From: Streptomyces sp. ISL-10
GTDB taxonomy: Bacteria; Actinomycetota; Actinomycetes; Streptomycetales; Streptomycetaceae
Assembly: GCF_018614575.1 (NCBI RefSeq)
Contig: NZ_JAGGOJ010000026.1
Span: forward strand, 57,608 to 121,607
Length of the DNA stretch: 64,000 nucleotides
Direction of reading: 5' to 3'
Shown: piece by piece, positions 24,758 through 33,533 of the stretch
Position numbering within the stretch: position 1 is the stretch's first letter
Layout of the letters: each line of letters opens with the position of its first letter
Position numbers and translations under genes: made by a program
Notes under the pieces: model-generated
Databases searched by the model: none
Told to the model about the DNA's origin: nothing
What the model saw: the letters and a program-made list of their open reading frames with translations, nothing else

Positions 24758-25687
24758 GCCAGCCGAAGGGCCCGGAGAAGCTGTGGCACCTGAGCGCGAA
24801 GGACGTCCTGCGCCGCTGGGCACAGACCCACCCGAGCCTGCGGGACTGGACTCTGCACATCGATGACACCCCCATCACCATGCCGGACGGCTGGCGGCGC
24901 CCCGATGTGCTGGCCGTCGCCCCCAATGGCAGGACCAAGGTGGCCTTCGAGGTCCAGTACTCCCCGCTCACCGCAACCGTCTGGAAGGCCCGCCCACCAC
25001 GGCCCCCAGTGGAGGCCCGCCACCGCCGGGCAGCGCCGCCGCAAGGACCTCGCCTGGAGCGATTCTGGCTGGGTGGCAGCGGTCCAGCTGGGCGGGCTGC
25101 ACCAAAACATGCTGAAGGACGGCGTGATCCCGCTGTGGTTCGATCCGACAGCGCAGATGGTCGGGACCGCGACGGCCCGCTTCTACCCCACACCCGCCCT
25201 GCCGGGCGAGCGACTCTGGGAGGTCACCGCCTACAACCTTCCGCCGCACAAGAACTTCCCCGCCTGCTACGTCGCGGCCGGCGCACTGGAGCACTGCGAT
25301 GTAGACCTCCCCTCCGGGGAGCTGCTCACCCCGGCCCGGCGCGTACACCGCGAGGAACACGAGCGTTTCCTCGCCTACGAGCAGGCCGCGCAGGAGCGGG
25401 CGGCCCGGCTCCAGGCCCGGCTTCAGGCCGAGCGGGTAGAGGCGACCCGGTCCCGCCGAGAGGCCGAGCAGGAGAAGCGCCGTGCGATCGCAGCGCAGGT
25501 CGCAGCCGATCAGGCAGAGCGGGACAGGCGCGCGCAGGAGGACCAGCGGCGCAAGGAGGAGGAACGCGCCGCCGCCGAGGCCCTGCAGAGGATGCCGCTG
25601 TGCGAGCAGTTCCCGCCGTTGTTCGAGCCCGATCCGCCGCCGCCCGCGAAGGCGCCGTGGTGGCAGCCCTGGCGGCGCAGAAGATGA
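24754..25687 (+). pseudogene. CoiA-like competence/nuclease protein, truncated and frameshifted
   Basis: The first frame reads LWHLSAKDVLRRWAQTHPSL, DGWRRPDVLAVAPNGRTKVA and FEVQYSPLTATVWKAR, the nuclease-like core (D-x-ExQ) of the CoiA family. At about 24990 it passes to another frame (AWSDSGWVAAVQLGGLHQNM, PLWFDPTAQMVGTATARFYP) with some sequence missing in between. The C-terminal ~110 residues form a charged coiled coil (QEKRRAIAAQVAADQAERDR). The zinc-binding N-terminus of the family is replaced by the join with the IS5 fragment at 24757. Not functional. Confidence 0.6.
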
Positions 25688-25843
25688 CCACGCCACGGAA
25701 CGAGCGGCCGCCAGTATCCGGGGCGCCGCCCGGCCACCATGAGCCGCACCGCAGCGGTCGTGACCTGCGAAACAGGCTCAGAGTTGTCGCCGAGCAGCGA
25801 CGGGGGAGGGAAGACATGACGAGTTCGAGGGCCCACTGGAGCG

Positions 25844-26122
25844 ATGGACGCGGCCTGCCACGGCGCCGACCCGGACGAGCTGTTCGCGGACAGCACCGGG
25901 CAGAACCGGGCCAAGGCGGTCTGCACGGGTTGCCCGGTGCGCACCGAGTGCCTGGCCGACGCCCTCGACAACCGCGTTGAGTGGGGCGTGTGGGGCGGCA
26001 TGACCGAGCGCGAGCGCTGGACCCTGCTACGCCGCAAACCCCATGTCGGGCCCTCAGCGGATGGGGTGGCGCTGGACGAGGCCCAGGACGAACGAGGAGG
26101 TGCACGGCCACGGCACAGGTAG
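25844..26122 (+). CDS. WhiB-family iron-sulfur regulator, probable 5' frameshift
   Basis: The 92-codon frame has the four WhiB cysteines (AACHGADPDELF, then AVCTGCPVRTECLADAL) that bind a [4Fe-4S] cluster, the VWGGMTERER turn and a basic tail for DNA binding. ATG 25844 has only a weak binding site. A better start, ATG 25817 behind GGGGGAGGGAAGAC, lies in another frame and reads MTSSRAHWSD, which would continue naturally into AACHG if one base were changed near 25844. So the gene has either a shortened N-terminus or a frameshift; all four Cys remain in the shorter form. Confidence 0.8.
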   Translation: MDAACHGADPDELFADSTGQNRAKAVCTGCPVRTECLADALDNRVEWGVWGGMTERERWTLLRRKPHVGPSADGVALDEAQDERGGARPRHR

Positions 26123-26456
26123 TGATTCGGGCCACTGGCCGCCCCGGGCGAGGACGCGAGGCTGCTTCCAGCGGCACCGAGCACACACCGCTACAACCTG
26201 GCCGTAGATCGTGGAGGGGACCGGCTCGTGTCCGAAGGTCTCGCTACCGGTCATCGGCGTCCTTCCTGGGCCGTGGTGTGTCCGTGGGATCAACGATTCC
26301 ACGCGCCGACCGACACCCGCCTGCGCACTGCCTGTTGCTCCGCAGCTCGGGCTGAATCCCGGTCACGGGCCCGCTGCGGCTCCGGATGCTTGACGGAGTC
26401 AGGGGAGCGAGCGTTTACTCACGGCTCTTGGCGATCTTTCTCTGAGGGGTGGGACT

Positions 26457-27167
26457 GTGGGGTCGAGGCGAAGACGTCCAGCACCAGGGCGTGGACGGCA
26501 GGCGCTGACAGCGGTGGCGTGCGTGGCGGCAGCACTGTTCGTGACGGGCTGCGGGGGCGATGGGCGCACGTCCGGGGCGGCTGCGGACGGCAAGGTGCTG
26601 GGCCAACAGGACCTGGAGCGAGCCGTCGTCACGGAGAAGGATCTTCCCGGACGGACTTTCGATGCGCTGCCCGGCCCCGTCTCGGCTGACATCACGCTCG
26701 TAGATCCCTCTTCGTGTCAGGCAGTTGCGGACGCAGTCGGCATGTCAAGCCCGTTTCCGCCAAAGGCCCGCGTCAAGCAGGTGATCAGCTCCGCCGAGGG
26801 GGACCATGGCGGTTCCATGATGTTGGCCTCGTACCCGCCCGACCAGGCCGCCGCAATCATCCCCGCGCTGCACACAGCGCTGGACTCCTGTAGAGCGTTC
26901 ACCCCGGCGTACGGCTTCGCCTACGAGGATGTCACGCAGATGCAGGATCCCGGCCTCGGGAACGGGTCCGCTGCCTTCCACCTGCTCCAGGTGCTCTCGT
27001 CAAAGGGGAAGAAACCGTTGAAGGTGCCGGTGACGGTGACCGTGGTGAGGGCGGGCGCAACACTCCTCACGTTCCAGTCGACGAACACCAAGGACAGCGA
27101 TCCTGCCGTGTTCCCACAGGATGCGGTGGACACGCAGCTGGCCAAGCTCGCTGACGCCACCAGGTAG
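26457..27167 (+). CDS. Secreted lipoprotein, unknown function
   Basis: A 236-residue protein with a basic N-terminus, a hydrophobic core and the lipobox FVTGC, so Cys32 should be lipidated and the protein held on the outer face of the membrane. The mature part resembles actinomycete lipoproteins of the LpqN/PknH-sensor type in general build: LTFQSTNTKD near the end, and two widely spaced Cys (PSSCQAVADA and ALDSCRAFTP) that could form a disulfide. The GTG start follows GAGGGGTGG. No neighbour suggests a role. Confidence 0.65.
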   Translation: MGSRRRRPAPGRGRQALTAVACVAAALFVTGCGGDGRTSGAAADGKVLGQQDLERAVVTEKDLPGRTFDALPGPVSADITLVDPSSCQAVADAVGMSSPFPPKARVKQVISSAEGDHGGSMMLASYPPDQAAAIIPALHTALDSCRAFTPAYGFAYEDVTQMQDPGLGNGSAAFHLLQVLSSKGKKPLKVPVTVTVVRAGATLLTFQSTNTKDSDPAVFPQDAVDTQLAKLADATR

Positions 27168-27369
27168 CCTCTGCCCGTCGTCGTGCGCCGGAACAGGAGC
27201 TGTGACGGCCCACGGAAGAGCAGCGACGAACGTGGCGTCTTCGCCCAGCGGGCGGCGGCGGGACAGGCTCGACGCCTTCATCGACGCAGTGAGGAGCACA
27301 TAGCCGCAGCCCAGAACCCAGCAGCGAGCAAGAGGTGTCCACGCCAGGCGGCGCCCCCGGTCCGGTCCC

Positions 27370-27509
27370 GGCCCTACACCAGCAACCACCGGCGCACCGC
27401 CGCACTGGATATCTTCCTGCACAGCTACAACCATCACCGGTGCCACACCGCACTCGGAGGCCAACCACCGATCAGGCGCGTGAACAACGCTTCAAGTCAA
27501 TACAACTAG
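27370..27509 (+). pseudogene. IS481-family transposase, C-terminal fragment
   Basis: The sequence PYTSNHRRTAALDIFLHSYN, HHRCHTALGGQPP and RVNN is the end of an IS481/IS3-type integrase-core transposase. Only about 45 codons remain. Its stop at 27507-27509 faces the stop of the next gene at 27516. Confidence 0.7.
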
Positions 27510-27515
27510 CGGCCG

Positions 27516-27873
27516 TCACGCGGCGGAGCGGGTGCATAGATGGCCGGTGGGGCAGGCCTCGCAGCCCTTCGCGTCGACGTACCCGGACGCCAGCGCGGCG
27601 GGGAAGAGTTCCTTGGCGTGTTCGGATGCCGTTCACGCCCTCGTGCCGGCCGTACGCCTCGGCGTCGGGCTCCTCCAGCCGGGAGCGGCAGGTCCGCATG
27701 AAGGCGACGGTCGCGGCGACCTCCAGGGGCAACTCTTCCCACATGTGGGTCGGAATGCAGGTCGTGGCTGCCACCACGTCGGGGTCGCCGACGAACTCCC
27801 ATGGCTGGCCGGGGCTGTCCGGCCGCTTGGCGACCATGCGGACGAAGAACGGTGGCCGCAGCCATCTCCGCAC
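27516..27873 (-). pseudogene. Unknown protein with C-terminal cysteine cluster, frameshifted
   Basis: The minus strand from ATG 27873 reads RMVAKRPDSPGQPWEFVGDP and EELPLEVAATVAFMRTCRSR with good codon bias. After about 27630 the bias moves to a different frame: EHAKELFPAALASGYVDAKG then CEACPTGHLCTRSAA and a stop at 27516. A one-base shift near 27625-27632 joins the two parts into a ~119-residue protein whose end has the C-x2-C-x5-C pattern of a small metal site. I do not recognise the family. Confidence 0.45.
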
Positions 27874-28082
27874 CAGCTCTGACCAGCAAGATCACGATCT
27901 ACGGCTGGAGTATTAGGCTGCCCATTGGCGTCGGACGCGGATGAGGGCCCCAGAACATCGAGGAGGCGGCGAGCGAGGGCCAGGATTATGTTTCCGGCCC
28001 CCTCCACCTCACGCCCGTTCCACCGCAGGCGGTCACGAATCGCCTTCTCGGACGAACGCGGGGGCAACTACACTCGTGGAGC

Positions 28083-28280
28083 ATGACTTACGGGGGGCAG
28101 GGGCCCAGCGAGTGGGAAATCGAGCGGGCCTACCGGAGGGCGCAGGGCGAGTTCATTCCCGATCCGGAGAATGGCTGCTTCAACATCACGTGCTGCTGCT
28201 TAGTACCAGCTATCATCTTCGCCATCTTCATGACGATTGCTACGGTCTCGGCCGTCGTTAAGTTCCTAGCACACACCTGA
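28083..28280 (+). CDS. Small membrane protein, first gene of a three-gene cassette
   Basis: A 65-residue protein: a polar N-terminal half (GPSEWEIERAYRRAQGEF), three adjacent Cys (TCCC), then a membrane helix (LVPAIIFAIFMTIATVSAVV). The DNA is less GC-rich than its surroundings, suggesting a different origin. It precedes two related small genes in the same direction. Confidence 0.5.
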   Translation: MTYGGQGPSEWEIERAYRRAQGEFIPDPENGCFNITCCCLVPAIIFAIFMTIATVSAVVKFLAHT

Positions 28281-28359
28281 CCAAGCCATCTTCCGGGCCA
28301 CGTGCCAGGATTTCTGCAAACGCCTTCACTAGACAGTCAAGGCCGGGCATCATGCCTGC

Positions 28360-28674
28360 ATGGCGACCTTCAACCAGCAAGGCCAGCATGTCAGCGGACC
28401 TCAGCACAACGCCGACACGATCAACATCAACCAGGTCGACCAGCAAGCCGTGGTCCGGGAGCTAGGCGTTGCGCTGAGCAGGGTCCAGGAGATCGAACTG
28501 GACGAGCCTACGCGGCAGCAGGTGATAGGAGAGCTGGAAGCGGCAGGCGCAGACATCCAGGCCGGCGACACCGGCATGGCGCAAGAGCGGCTGGCACGAG
28601 TGCGTGCCATGGGCGGCGCCCTGGCCGAAGTGGCCGGAGCCTTCCTCCGCGGCACGGGCGTCCTGGGTGTCTGA
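28360..28674 (+). CDS. Small protein with QGQHVxGPQxNAD motif
   Basis: A 104-residue soluble protein. The first 22 residues contain NQQGQHVSGPQHNADTININ, and the rest forms amphipathic helices (RVQEIELDEPTRQQVIGELE, AQERLARVRAMGGALAEVAG). The same N-terminal motif recurs in the next gene. Motifs of this GxQ/N type occur in small accessory proteins of bacterial conflict systems, where they may form a beta-solenoid-like tag; that is from general knowledge and not shown for these proteins. The stop overlaps the next gene. Confidence 0.6.
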   Translation: MATFNQQGQHVSGPQHNADTININQVDQQAVVRELGVALSRVQEIELDEPTRQQVIGELEAAGADIQAGDTGMAQERLARVRAMGGALAEVAGAFLRGTGVLGV

Positions 28675-28981
28675 CGGCCAGTACAACCCTGGGCCCCACT
28701 TCGACCAGCACGGTCAGCATGTGTACGGGCCGCAGTACAACGCCGACGGAATCCACTTCAACCACACAGATCCGCAATCGATATCGCTCGGAATCGCCTG
28801 GCAGCAGCAGAGATACCGAGCCGAACAAGAAGAACTCAGATGGCGGCACTATGCGGCCAAACGAGAGGAGGATCGCAGGATCCTCAAAGCGGCTGTGATA
28901 ATAGTCGCTGCGTCTCTCCTCCTCTATTTTTCGGTCACATTGGTGCTCGCGATGTTGGGGGAGCCGCTATTTGACAAATAG
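28667..28981 (+). CDS. Small membrane-anchored protein with GQHVYGPQYNAD motif
   Basis: The GTG at 28667 overlaps the previous stop by 8 nt and yields 104 residues. The N-terminus FDQHGQHVYGPQYNADGIHF matches the motif of the preceding protein. A charged helix (QQQRYRAEQEELRWRHYAAK) leads to a C-terminal membrane helix (AAVIIVAASLLLYFSVTLVL). The pair could be a soluble and a membrane-bound form of one recognition module. The sequence is lower in GC than the flanks. Confidence 0.6.
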   Translation: MSDGQYNPGPHFDQHGQHVYGPQYNADGIHFNHTDPQSISLGIAWQQQRYRAEQEELRWRHYAAKREEDRRILKAAVIIVAASLLLYFSVTLVLAMLGEPLFDK

Positions 28982-29209
28982 CACCCGCGCAGCCCACTCC
29001 CGGTCGGTGGCCGCGTCGCTCGCGGCCCGCCGACCGGCCTGCGAGGCCAACGCTGGGTGGTGGGAGCGCAGTCGACCTCGTGACCCGTACCCCCATTGTC
29101 GGTGGCGCGGCCATCGCCGACCTGAACTGGTGGGCGGTCGTGCGTTCAAGAAGCGTGTGCAGTTCGGCTTCGTCTCACGGGTACGGATCACGGCCCTGGA
29201 AGCGAACCA

Positions 29210-29363
29210 CTACACCAGGGTGGCGGCCAGGTGCACGCCGGCCCGCGCCGCCCCGAGGGTCTGGAGCTGCAGGACGCCGTTCGCTTCGGCCGGTGAGCAG
29301 TTCGGTCAACGGAGGCATGAGCAGGGCCCACACCGAGAGGGTGCGGGCCCACGTGCGTTCCAT
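29210..29363 (-). pseudogene. Small hydrophobic ORF, frameshifted
   Basis: From ATG 29363 the frame reads RTWARTLSVWALLMPPLTEL and then loses bias. The next frame continues EANGVLQLQTLGAARAGVHL then AATLV and a stop at 29210. Together about 50 residues. It starts 8 nt after another small membrane ORF in the same direction, so both may come from a plasmid transfer or membrane gene set. Not recognised. Confidence 0.3.
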
Positions 29364-29371
29364 TCCTGAAC

Positions 29372-29464
29372 TCACCTGTTGCGCACAAAGCTCAGTACGG
29401 CGGCCACCGCCCCAGCGGCTCCCACGACCGCCGCGAGCGCGCCCATAATGGTGAGTGCCGTCAT
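29372..29464 (-). CDS. 30-residue membrane peptide
   Basis: The ATG at 29464 opens MTALTIMGALAAVVGAAGAV followed by AAVLSFVRNR and stop, one hydrophobic helix with a basic end. The reading has good codon bias and is directly followed by another small ORF. It overlaps, in another frame, a hydrophobic stretch further upstream (LLVMMLVLCAVGAYVVWQHL), perhaps a third member of the set. Confidence 0.35.
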   Translation of the reverse strand: MTALTIMGALAAVVGAAGAVAAVLSFVRNR

Positions 29465-29578
29465 GAGCGGGCCACTTGCCCCCCAGGTGCTGCCAGACGA
29501 CGTAGGCTCCCACAGCGCACAGGACCAGCATCATCACGAGAAGCCGGCGGAACTGGAGGTGGAGGGGTCCCGTGGCAT

Positions 29579-29813
29579 CCCATGGGCGACCACGGACAAC
29601 GGAGAATGCCTCTACTGGCTTGTTCGGCCAGGCCTTGAGCCGGACCAATGGACCGTCATGGTGAACGAGGCGCGCGGCGACCGATGGGAGCATTTCTACG
29701 TGTCCTGCACGCGCTTCCTCGCATCTTCCCTTGATGGAGAGCTGCAGTCGAACATCCTCTCGTCCTTGTTCCCCCGCGCCACACATGAATTTCGCCAGCT
29801 TGGTGCGGTATGA
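29579..29813 (+). pseudogene. SMI1/KNR4 (SUKH) family, C-terminal fragment
   Basis: The frame reads WATTDNGECLYWLVRPGLEP, DQWTVMVNEARGDRWEHFYV and CTRFLASSLDGELQSNILSS, the conserved second half of SUKH-fold proteins, common immunity proteins against polymorphic toxins and nucleases. The N-terminal half is missing; upstream in this frame the sequence is low-complexity and antisense to the small membrane ORFs. Confidence 0.55.
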
Positions 29814-29992
29814 CGATGCTGCGCTGTGTGGGTGCCAAGTAAGTGGAGGCGGCAGGTGGGAAGGGCGATGAGGCATTCGGATGCCCGGGTTTTGGTAGGC
29901 ACCGTGAGCCCGCCCCCCTGGTGCGCGCGGTGGTGAGGAGCTGGTGGGCTCCGTCGGCGGTGAGGGGTTCGAAGCGGCACCCGCTCCCATGG

Positions 29993-30209
29993 TCAGTCGT
30001 CATCCGCACGAGGGTCGGTCCGGGTGTCGGCGTACGCGCGCACCCGGACGCCTGGCTCGCCCGGCACGCGCCAGGGGGTCGACGGGCCGGAGGTGCGCCC
30101 TGGTGCCGATCTCCTCGATCGCGGCGAGCGCCGTGGGTTCGTCGGCGGCTGCTACCTCGATGACGATGAGTCCGGGTTCGCTGATGTGCAGGTCCTCGAA
30201 GGGTTTCAT
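29993..30209 (-). pseudogene. DUF6207 protein, frameshifted
   Basis: ATG 30209 opens KPFEDLHISEPGLIVIEVAA then DEPTALAAIEEIGTR, which is the start of DUF6207. After about 30100 the family reading continues in another frame: PWRVPGEPGVRVRAYADTRT ending ADD and a stop at 29993. The frame used at the start runs on past this. DUF6207 genes are small streptomycete genes of unknown function often found in accessory DNA. Confidence 0.55.
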
Positions 30210-30239
30210 GCTGTGACCGAGGTCAGCGCTCCGGCCGTG

Positions 30240-30520
30240 GTTCCGGCCGGAGCCGTCCCCCACCCGAACGGGGCGAGGCGAATGCTCCAGGCGACGGCGA
30301 CGGCATGTCGTGGACGATGGTCTCCTCGCACGATCCGTCGGCGAAGACCTCCAGCGCTTCGAGCCCGGTGGCGTTCACCGCGCCCTTCACCGGCCCGTCG
30401 TCGGAGGCCTGCCCTGTTGGCCGGCCAGCCGCCTTGTTCCTCCCAGGCCACGCGGTCCGGAACACGCAGCAGTGGCACCGCGTCGATGGTGAGCAGGGGC
30501 GCCGCCCGCCCGCGCCTTGG
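30240..30520 (-). pseudogene. Coding-like remnant, unknown
   Basis: Two minus-strand frames show good third-position bias in succession: PLLTIDAVPLLRVPDRVAWE (about 30500-30430) and DGPVKGAVNATGLEALEVFA then DGSCEETIVHDMPSP (about 30410-30290). They read as one broken ~90-residue piece of a gene lying between the lipoprotein and the DUF6207 pseudogene. Not recognised. Confidence 0.3.
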
Positions 30521-30522
30521 AG

Positions 30523-31737
30523 TCAGGAAGTGGGGACGTAGCAGGTGTAGGCGCCCGTCACGGTCGTGTCCGTCCGGCCGCCGCCGGTTGAGGATCGCTC
30601 GTCGGATCTGCCGGTGACGGCCCACTCGACCCCGCGACGGCTGTCGGCGAGCCACTCCTTGGGAGCAGCCGCAGCCTCGCGCTCGCACTCCTCACGGGCA
30701 TAGTCGAGGCCACTTTTGACCGCTGTCTTCCCCGGCACGGTCCGGTCCACGGCGACCTGGGCGAACACCCTCATGTCGTGCGCCTTCGCGCAGTCGACGG
30801 GACGCACGACGGCCCGGGTGCCGAGGGCTGCTTCCATGGCGGCACACTGCCCGCCCTTCAGCGTGCCCGTGAGCGCGAGCACCTTCCTGGCGTCCTCGAC
30901 CCGCACGCCGTCCTCGCCCGGCATGGGGTGCGCATACGGTTCGCCGAACGCCGAGAGCTGGTACGACGCCTGCAGACCGGTGACACCGATCAGGTCCATG
31001 TGCGACAAAAGCGGGTCGAGATCGGCGTCGGCCCGGGCCAGGCGTCCTTCGGCATCCAGCGTGACCGTCATATCGACAGGCTCCGTTCCCATGCCGGCCT
31101 TCCCAGTCGCCCGGGCCCTCCACGGCAGCAGCTCGGCCGCGAACTCGGGGAGCACGGTGACCCGGTAGACGTGATTGCCGTCCGCGTCGCGCTTCGGCTT
31201 CTCGCGGGGGACCGCGCGCGTGACGAGGTCGGCGAGCGTGCCGCTGTAGGGCGCCGCGTCCCCGGCCGCGTGCACGGACAATGCGCTCGTCGCGTCACCG
31301 AACTCGTTGACCGCCTCGGGAGTGAAACGCAGCCACTCGGCGGCGTCCTCCTTGACGTACACATCGCCGCCGACGGTTGCCAGAGTCTGCCGGGCTGTCG
31401 TGCCCGGCTCCGCGAGGAACTCGGCGGCAGGCTCCGGGAAGTCCGCGGGGACCCGGAGGGTGGACGACACCCGGGCGGATCCTGCGGCGTAGTCCTGGCT
31501 GCCAATGGTCGTGTGCACCGCGTCGCCGGCGGCGCTCCTGTACGTCAGCGTCGCGACGAACCCGGCGGTGCCCGCCTCGCGTGTGGCCTGCTGGGCCGCG
31601 TGGAACTGCTGGGCCAGCGGCCGGCCGTAGACCGCCTCCCCCGACGCCCGCTCCTTGTCTCCTGCCTGGCATGCGCCCGCGCCGACGAGTGTCGGGAGCA
31701 GTGCGAGCACGACTCTCCAGCGTCCGACGGTCTTCAA
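30523..31737 (-). CDS. Secreted lipoprotein (404 aa), unknown function
   Basis: The ATG at 31737 encodes KTVGRWRVVLALLPTLVGAG with a lipobox at GAC (Cys23). The mature part has an LppX/LprG-like beta-rich region (EAGTAGFVATLTYRSAAGDA, QTLATVGGDVYVKEDAAEWL, DMTVTLDAEGRLARADADLD) and a C-terminal region with four Cys and VDCAKAHDMRVFAQV, as in septum-formation-type extracellular domains. Similar streptomycete lipoproteins are usually single genes of unknown role. The upstream 500 bp contain no gene, so it probably has its own promoter. Confidence 0.65.
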   Translation of the reverse strand: MKTVGRWRVVLALLPTLVGAGACQAGDKERASGEAVYGRPLAQQFHAAQQATREAGTAGFVATLTYRSAAGDAVHTTIGSQDYAAGSARVSSTLRVPADFPEPAAEFLAEPGTTARQTLATVGGDVYVKEDAAEWLRFTPEAVNEFGDATSALSVHAAGDAAPYSGTLADLVTRAVPREKPKRDADGNHVYRVTVLPEFAAELLPWRARATGKAGMGTEPVDMTVTLDAEGRLARADADLDPLLSHMDLIGVTGLQASYQLSAFGEPYAHPMPGEDGVRVEDARKVLALTGTLKGGQCAAMEAALGTRAVVRPVDCAKAHDMRVFAQVAVDRTVPGKTAVKSGLDYAREECEREAAAAPKEWLADSRRGVEWAVTGRSDERSSTGGGRTDTTVTGAYTCYVPTS

Positions 31738-32258
31738 ATTCCCACCCCTTGTGCATGTTTGCGACTACGCATGCTCCTAGGCCCAAGTCGACGGCACAAG
31801 CACGAAGTGATCACGAAAACCGCAGGTCAGAACATGCGACGGGCTCTGTGGAGACTCAGCTGAGACCCAGACATCTAGACCGCGCGATCAGCGCGGAGCA
31901 GCCACGGGGGCGGAACCGGGCACACCGGCTCTCAGGCACGGCTCAGACGGACCGCCCCGAGCACTGCGCCCCTTCCGCGTGGAGTGCGGCGGAATGGGTG
32001 CCAGGGTCCGACGGATAGCTGAACGCCTTCGGCATTACCTTCGATGGCTGCCTCTCAGCTGCCTGCCAGTAACCAAACCACCCTGGTCACACCGTTCGTT
32101 CGGTGTAACTCCCGATCAGACCTGCTGCGCGGTTGGAGCTGGGGCATCCAGCTGCGGAGTACGGTCAGCAGATGTCCGGGATATGTGTTTGAAACGGTAA
32201 CCGGCGGCTCGTCGTGTCTGTAGGCTTCTGCCGCTCATCAGTACTATGAACATGCGCA
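31738..32258. other. Intergenic region upstream of the lipoprotein
   Basis: No frame with convincing bias on either strand. A 6-bp inverted repeat ACACCG/CGGTGT with a TTCGTT loop lies at 32089-32106. GC content falls at about 32040-32250. Confidence 0.4.
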
Positions 32259-32299
32259 CGCTCTGGCCCCATCCCCCGCCGGGTAATGGGGCCAGAGCG
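32259..32299. repeat. Perfect 14-bp inverted repeat (hairpin)
   Basis: CGCTCTGGCCCCAT (32259-32272) and ATGGGGCCAGAGCG (32286-32299) are exact inverted copies around a 13-nt loop. No T-run follows on either strand, so it could be a factor-assisted terminator, an operator or the end of a small mobile repeat. No intact gene ends directly at it. Confidence 0.7.
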
Positions 32300-32381
32300 G
32301 TCTAGAACAGGTGCCCATACGCCGTCACGGCGCCCGCAGTGGTGGTGTAAGTGATGGGGACATGACCCGCAGCTGCATGAC

Positions 32382-33050
32382 GTGTCCGCGGTCCTTCCGC
32401 GGACGGTCGCGGCGTGGCTGGAGCAGATCCGGACCGGCCGTGGACTCTCCGGGATCGGCGTCCCGGTCGTGGACAAGGCGTCGACGGGCGACGACCGCGC
32501 CTCCGTCATCCTCATGACGGAGGCCCCGCGCATCGGCACGAAGGTCCTGGCCGTCGTGTGGCGCCTTGTCGGCGGGGGCTGCCTCCGGGCGGGGTCCGGT
32601 CGGCCGAGCGCACTGCGCGAGGCCTGGATACTTGACAGCACCTTCAGGCTCGTCCCGCACCTTCACGCGGCGATCAACCAGGGCATCCCGCAGACGGCTT
32701 CCTCGGCATCTGCCGCACCGCCGGACGCGAACAGGAAGCCGACGACGGAGCCGCCCTCCGCGACCGCGGACCACTACCGCGGCCCCGGCCCCGCACCGGG
32801 GCCGCCCCATGACCCACGCCGACGAACCGGCGCTGTCACCCGTCACGCTGCCTACCGGCCCCACTACCGCGACAAAGGACAGCTAGCGAACATCGAGACG
32901 CTGCCCCTGGAGGATGTGAGCGAGCGTAAGGCAGGGAAGGCTTGGTCAGAGGACGGAGTTGTAGATGCTCCAGCCGCTGCCGATCTTGGTGCGGGTGGTG
33001 AAGGGGGCGGTGGTGCTGCCGGTGCCTTTGTACAGCCACAGGACACCTGA
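32382..33050 (+). CDS. Hypothetical ORF, doubtful
   Basis: The first ~60 codons (AVLPRTVAAWLEQIRTGRGL, IGVPVVDKASTGDDRASVIL, MTEAPRIGTKVLAVVWRLV) have a strong coding bias. Later codons become Pro/Arg-rich and the 3' end overlaps the FG-GAP gene on the opposite strand. Probably a truncated gene whose true end is before about 32600. Confidence 0.25.
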   Translation: MSAVLPRTVAAWLEQIRTGRGLSGIGVPVVDKASTGDDRASVILMTEAPRIGTKVLAVVWRLVGGGCLRAGSGRPSALREAWILDSTFRLVPHLHAAINQGIPQTASSASAAPPDANRKPTTEPPSATADHYRGPGPAPGPPHDPRRRTGAVTRHAAYRPHYRDKGQLANIETLPLEDVSERKAGKAWSEDGVVDAPAAADLGAGGEGGGGAAGAFVQPQDT

Positions 33051-33530
33051 GGTGTCGCGGGCGATGGCGTCGGCCTTGCCGTCGTCGGTCAGGTCACCGG
33101 TGAGGGACAGCTGGTTGTAGATCTGCCAGCCCGCGCCGACCTTGACCCGGGTTGCGTACGGGGCGGTGGCGCTGCCGGTGCCCTTGTACAGCCAGAGCAC
33201 TCCGGAGGTGTCGCGGGCGAGGAGGTCGGGCCTGCCGTCCCCGTTGAGGTCGGCGCCCGCGGTGAGCTGGTTGTAGATCTGCCAGCCTCCTCCGACCTTC
33301 GCGCGTGTTGCGTACGGCTTGCCGTATGCGAACTGCCGGTCGTAGTACCAGAGGTTGCCGACGCTGTCCCGGGCGACGAGGCCCTCGGCCAGGTCACCGC
33401 CCGAGGGAACGTACGCGTATCCGCGGTACGCAGTGGTCATGTCGGCTGCGTCCGTCGATACGACGAACTCCGGAGCGCGCTGATACTCAATGCCCGTCTT
33501 GCATGTGAACACTGCCTTGTAGCCGGAGAT
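32946..33530 (-). pseudogene. FG-GAP/VCBS-repeat secreted protein, C-terminal fragment
   Basis: The frame reads DLAEGLVARDSVGNLWYYDR, then repeated units GGGWQIYNQLTAGADLNGDG, RPDLLARDTSGVLWLYKGTG, AGWQIYNQLSLTGDLTDDGK and ARDTSGVLWLYKGTG, ending WSIYNSVL. These ~45-residue units are FG-GAP-type beta-propeller blades with Ca-binding DLNGDG loops, found in secreted streptomycete proteins. The coding sequence stops abruptly at about 33530 where a plus-strand DUF3846 fragment begins, so signal peptide and catalytic or N-terminal part are lost. Confidence 0.7.
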
Positions 33531-33533
33531 CTC

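Noticed and set aside
26054..26302. Minus-strand 82-codon frame (EPVPSTIYGQVVAVCARCRW) downstream of the WhiB-like gene
   Set aside because: A short stretch looks protein-like, but it has no convincing start or family and overlaps the end of the WhiB-like gene, so it was not called.
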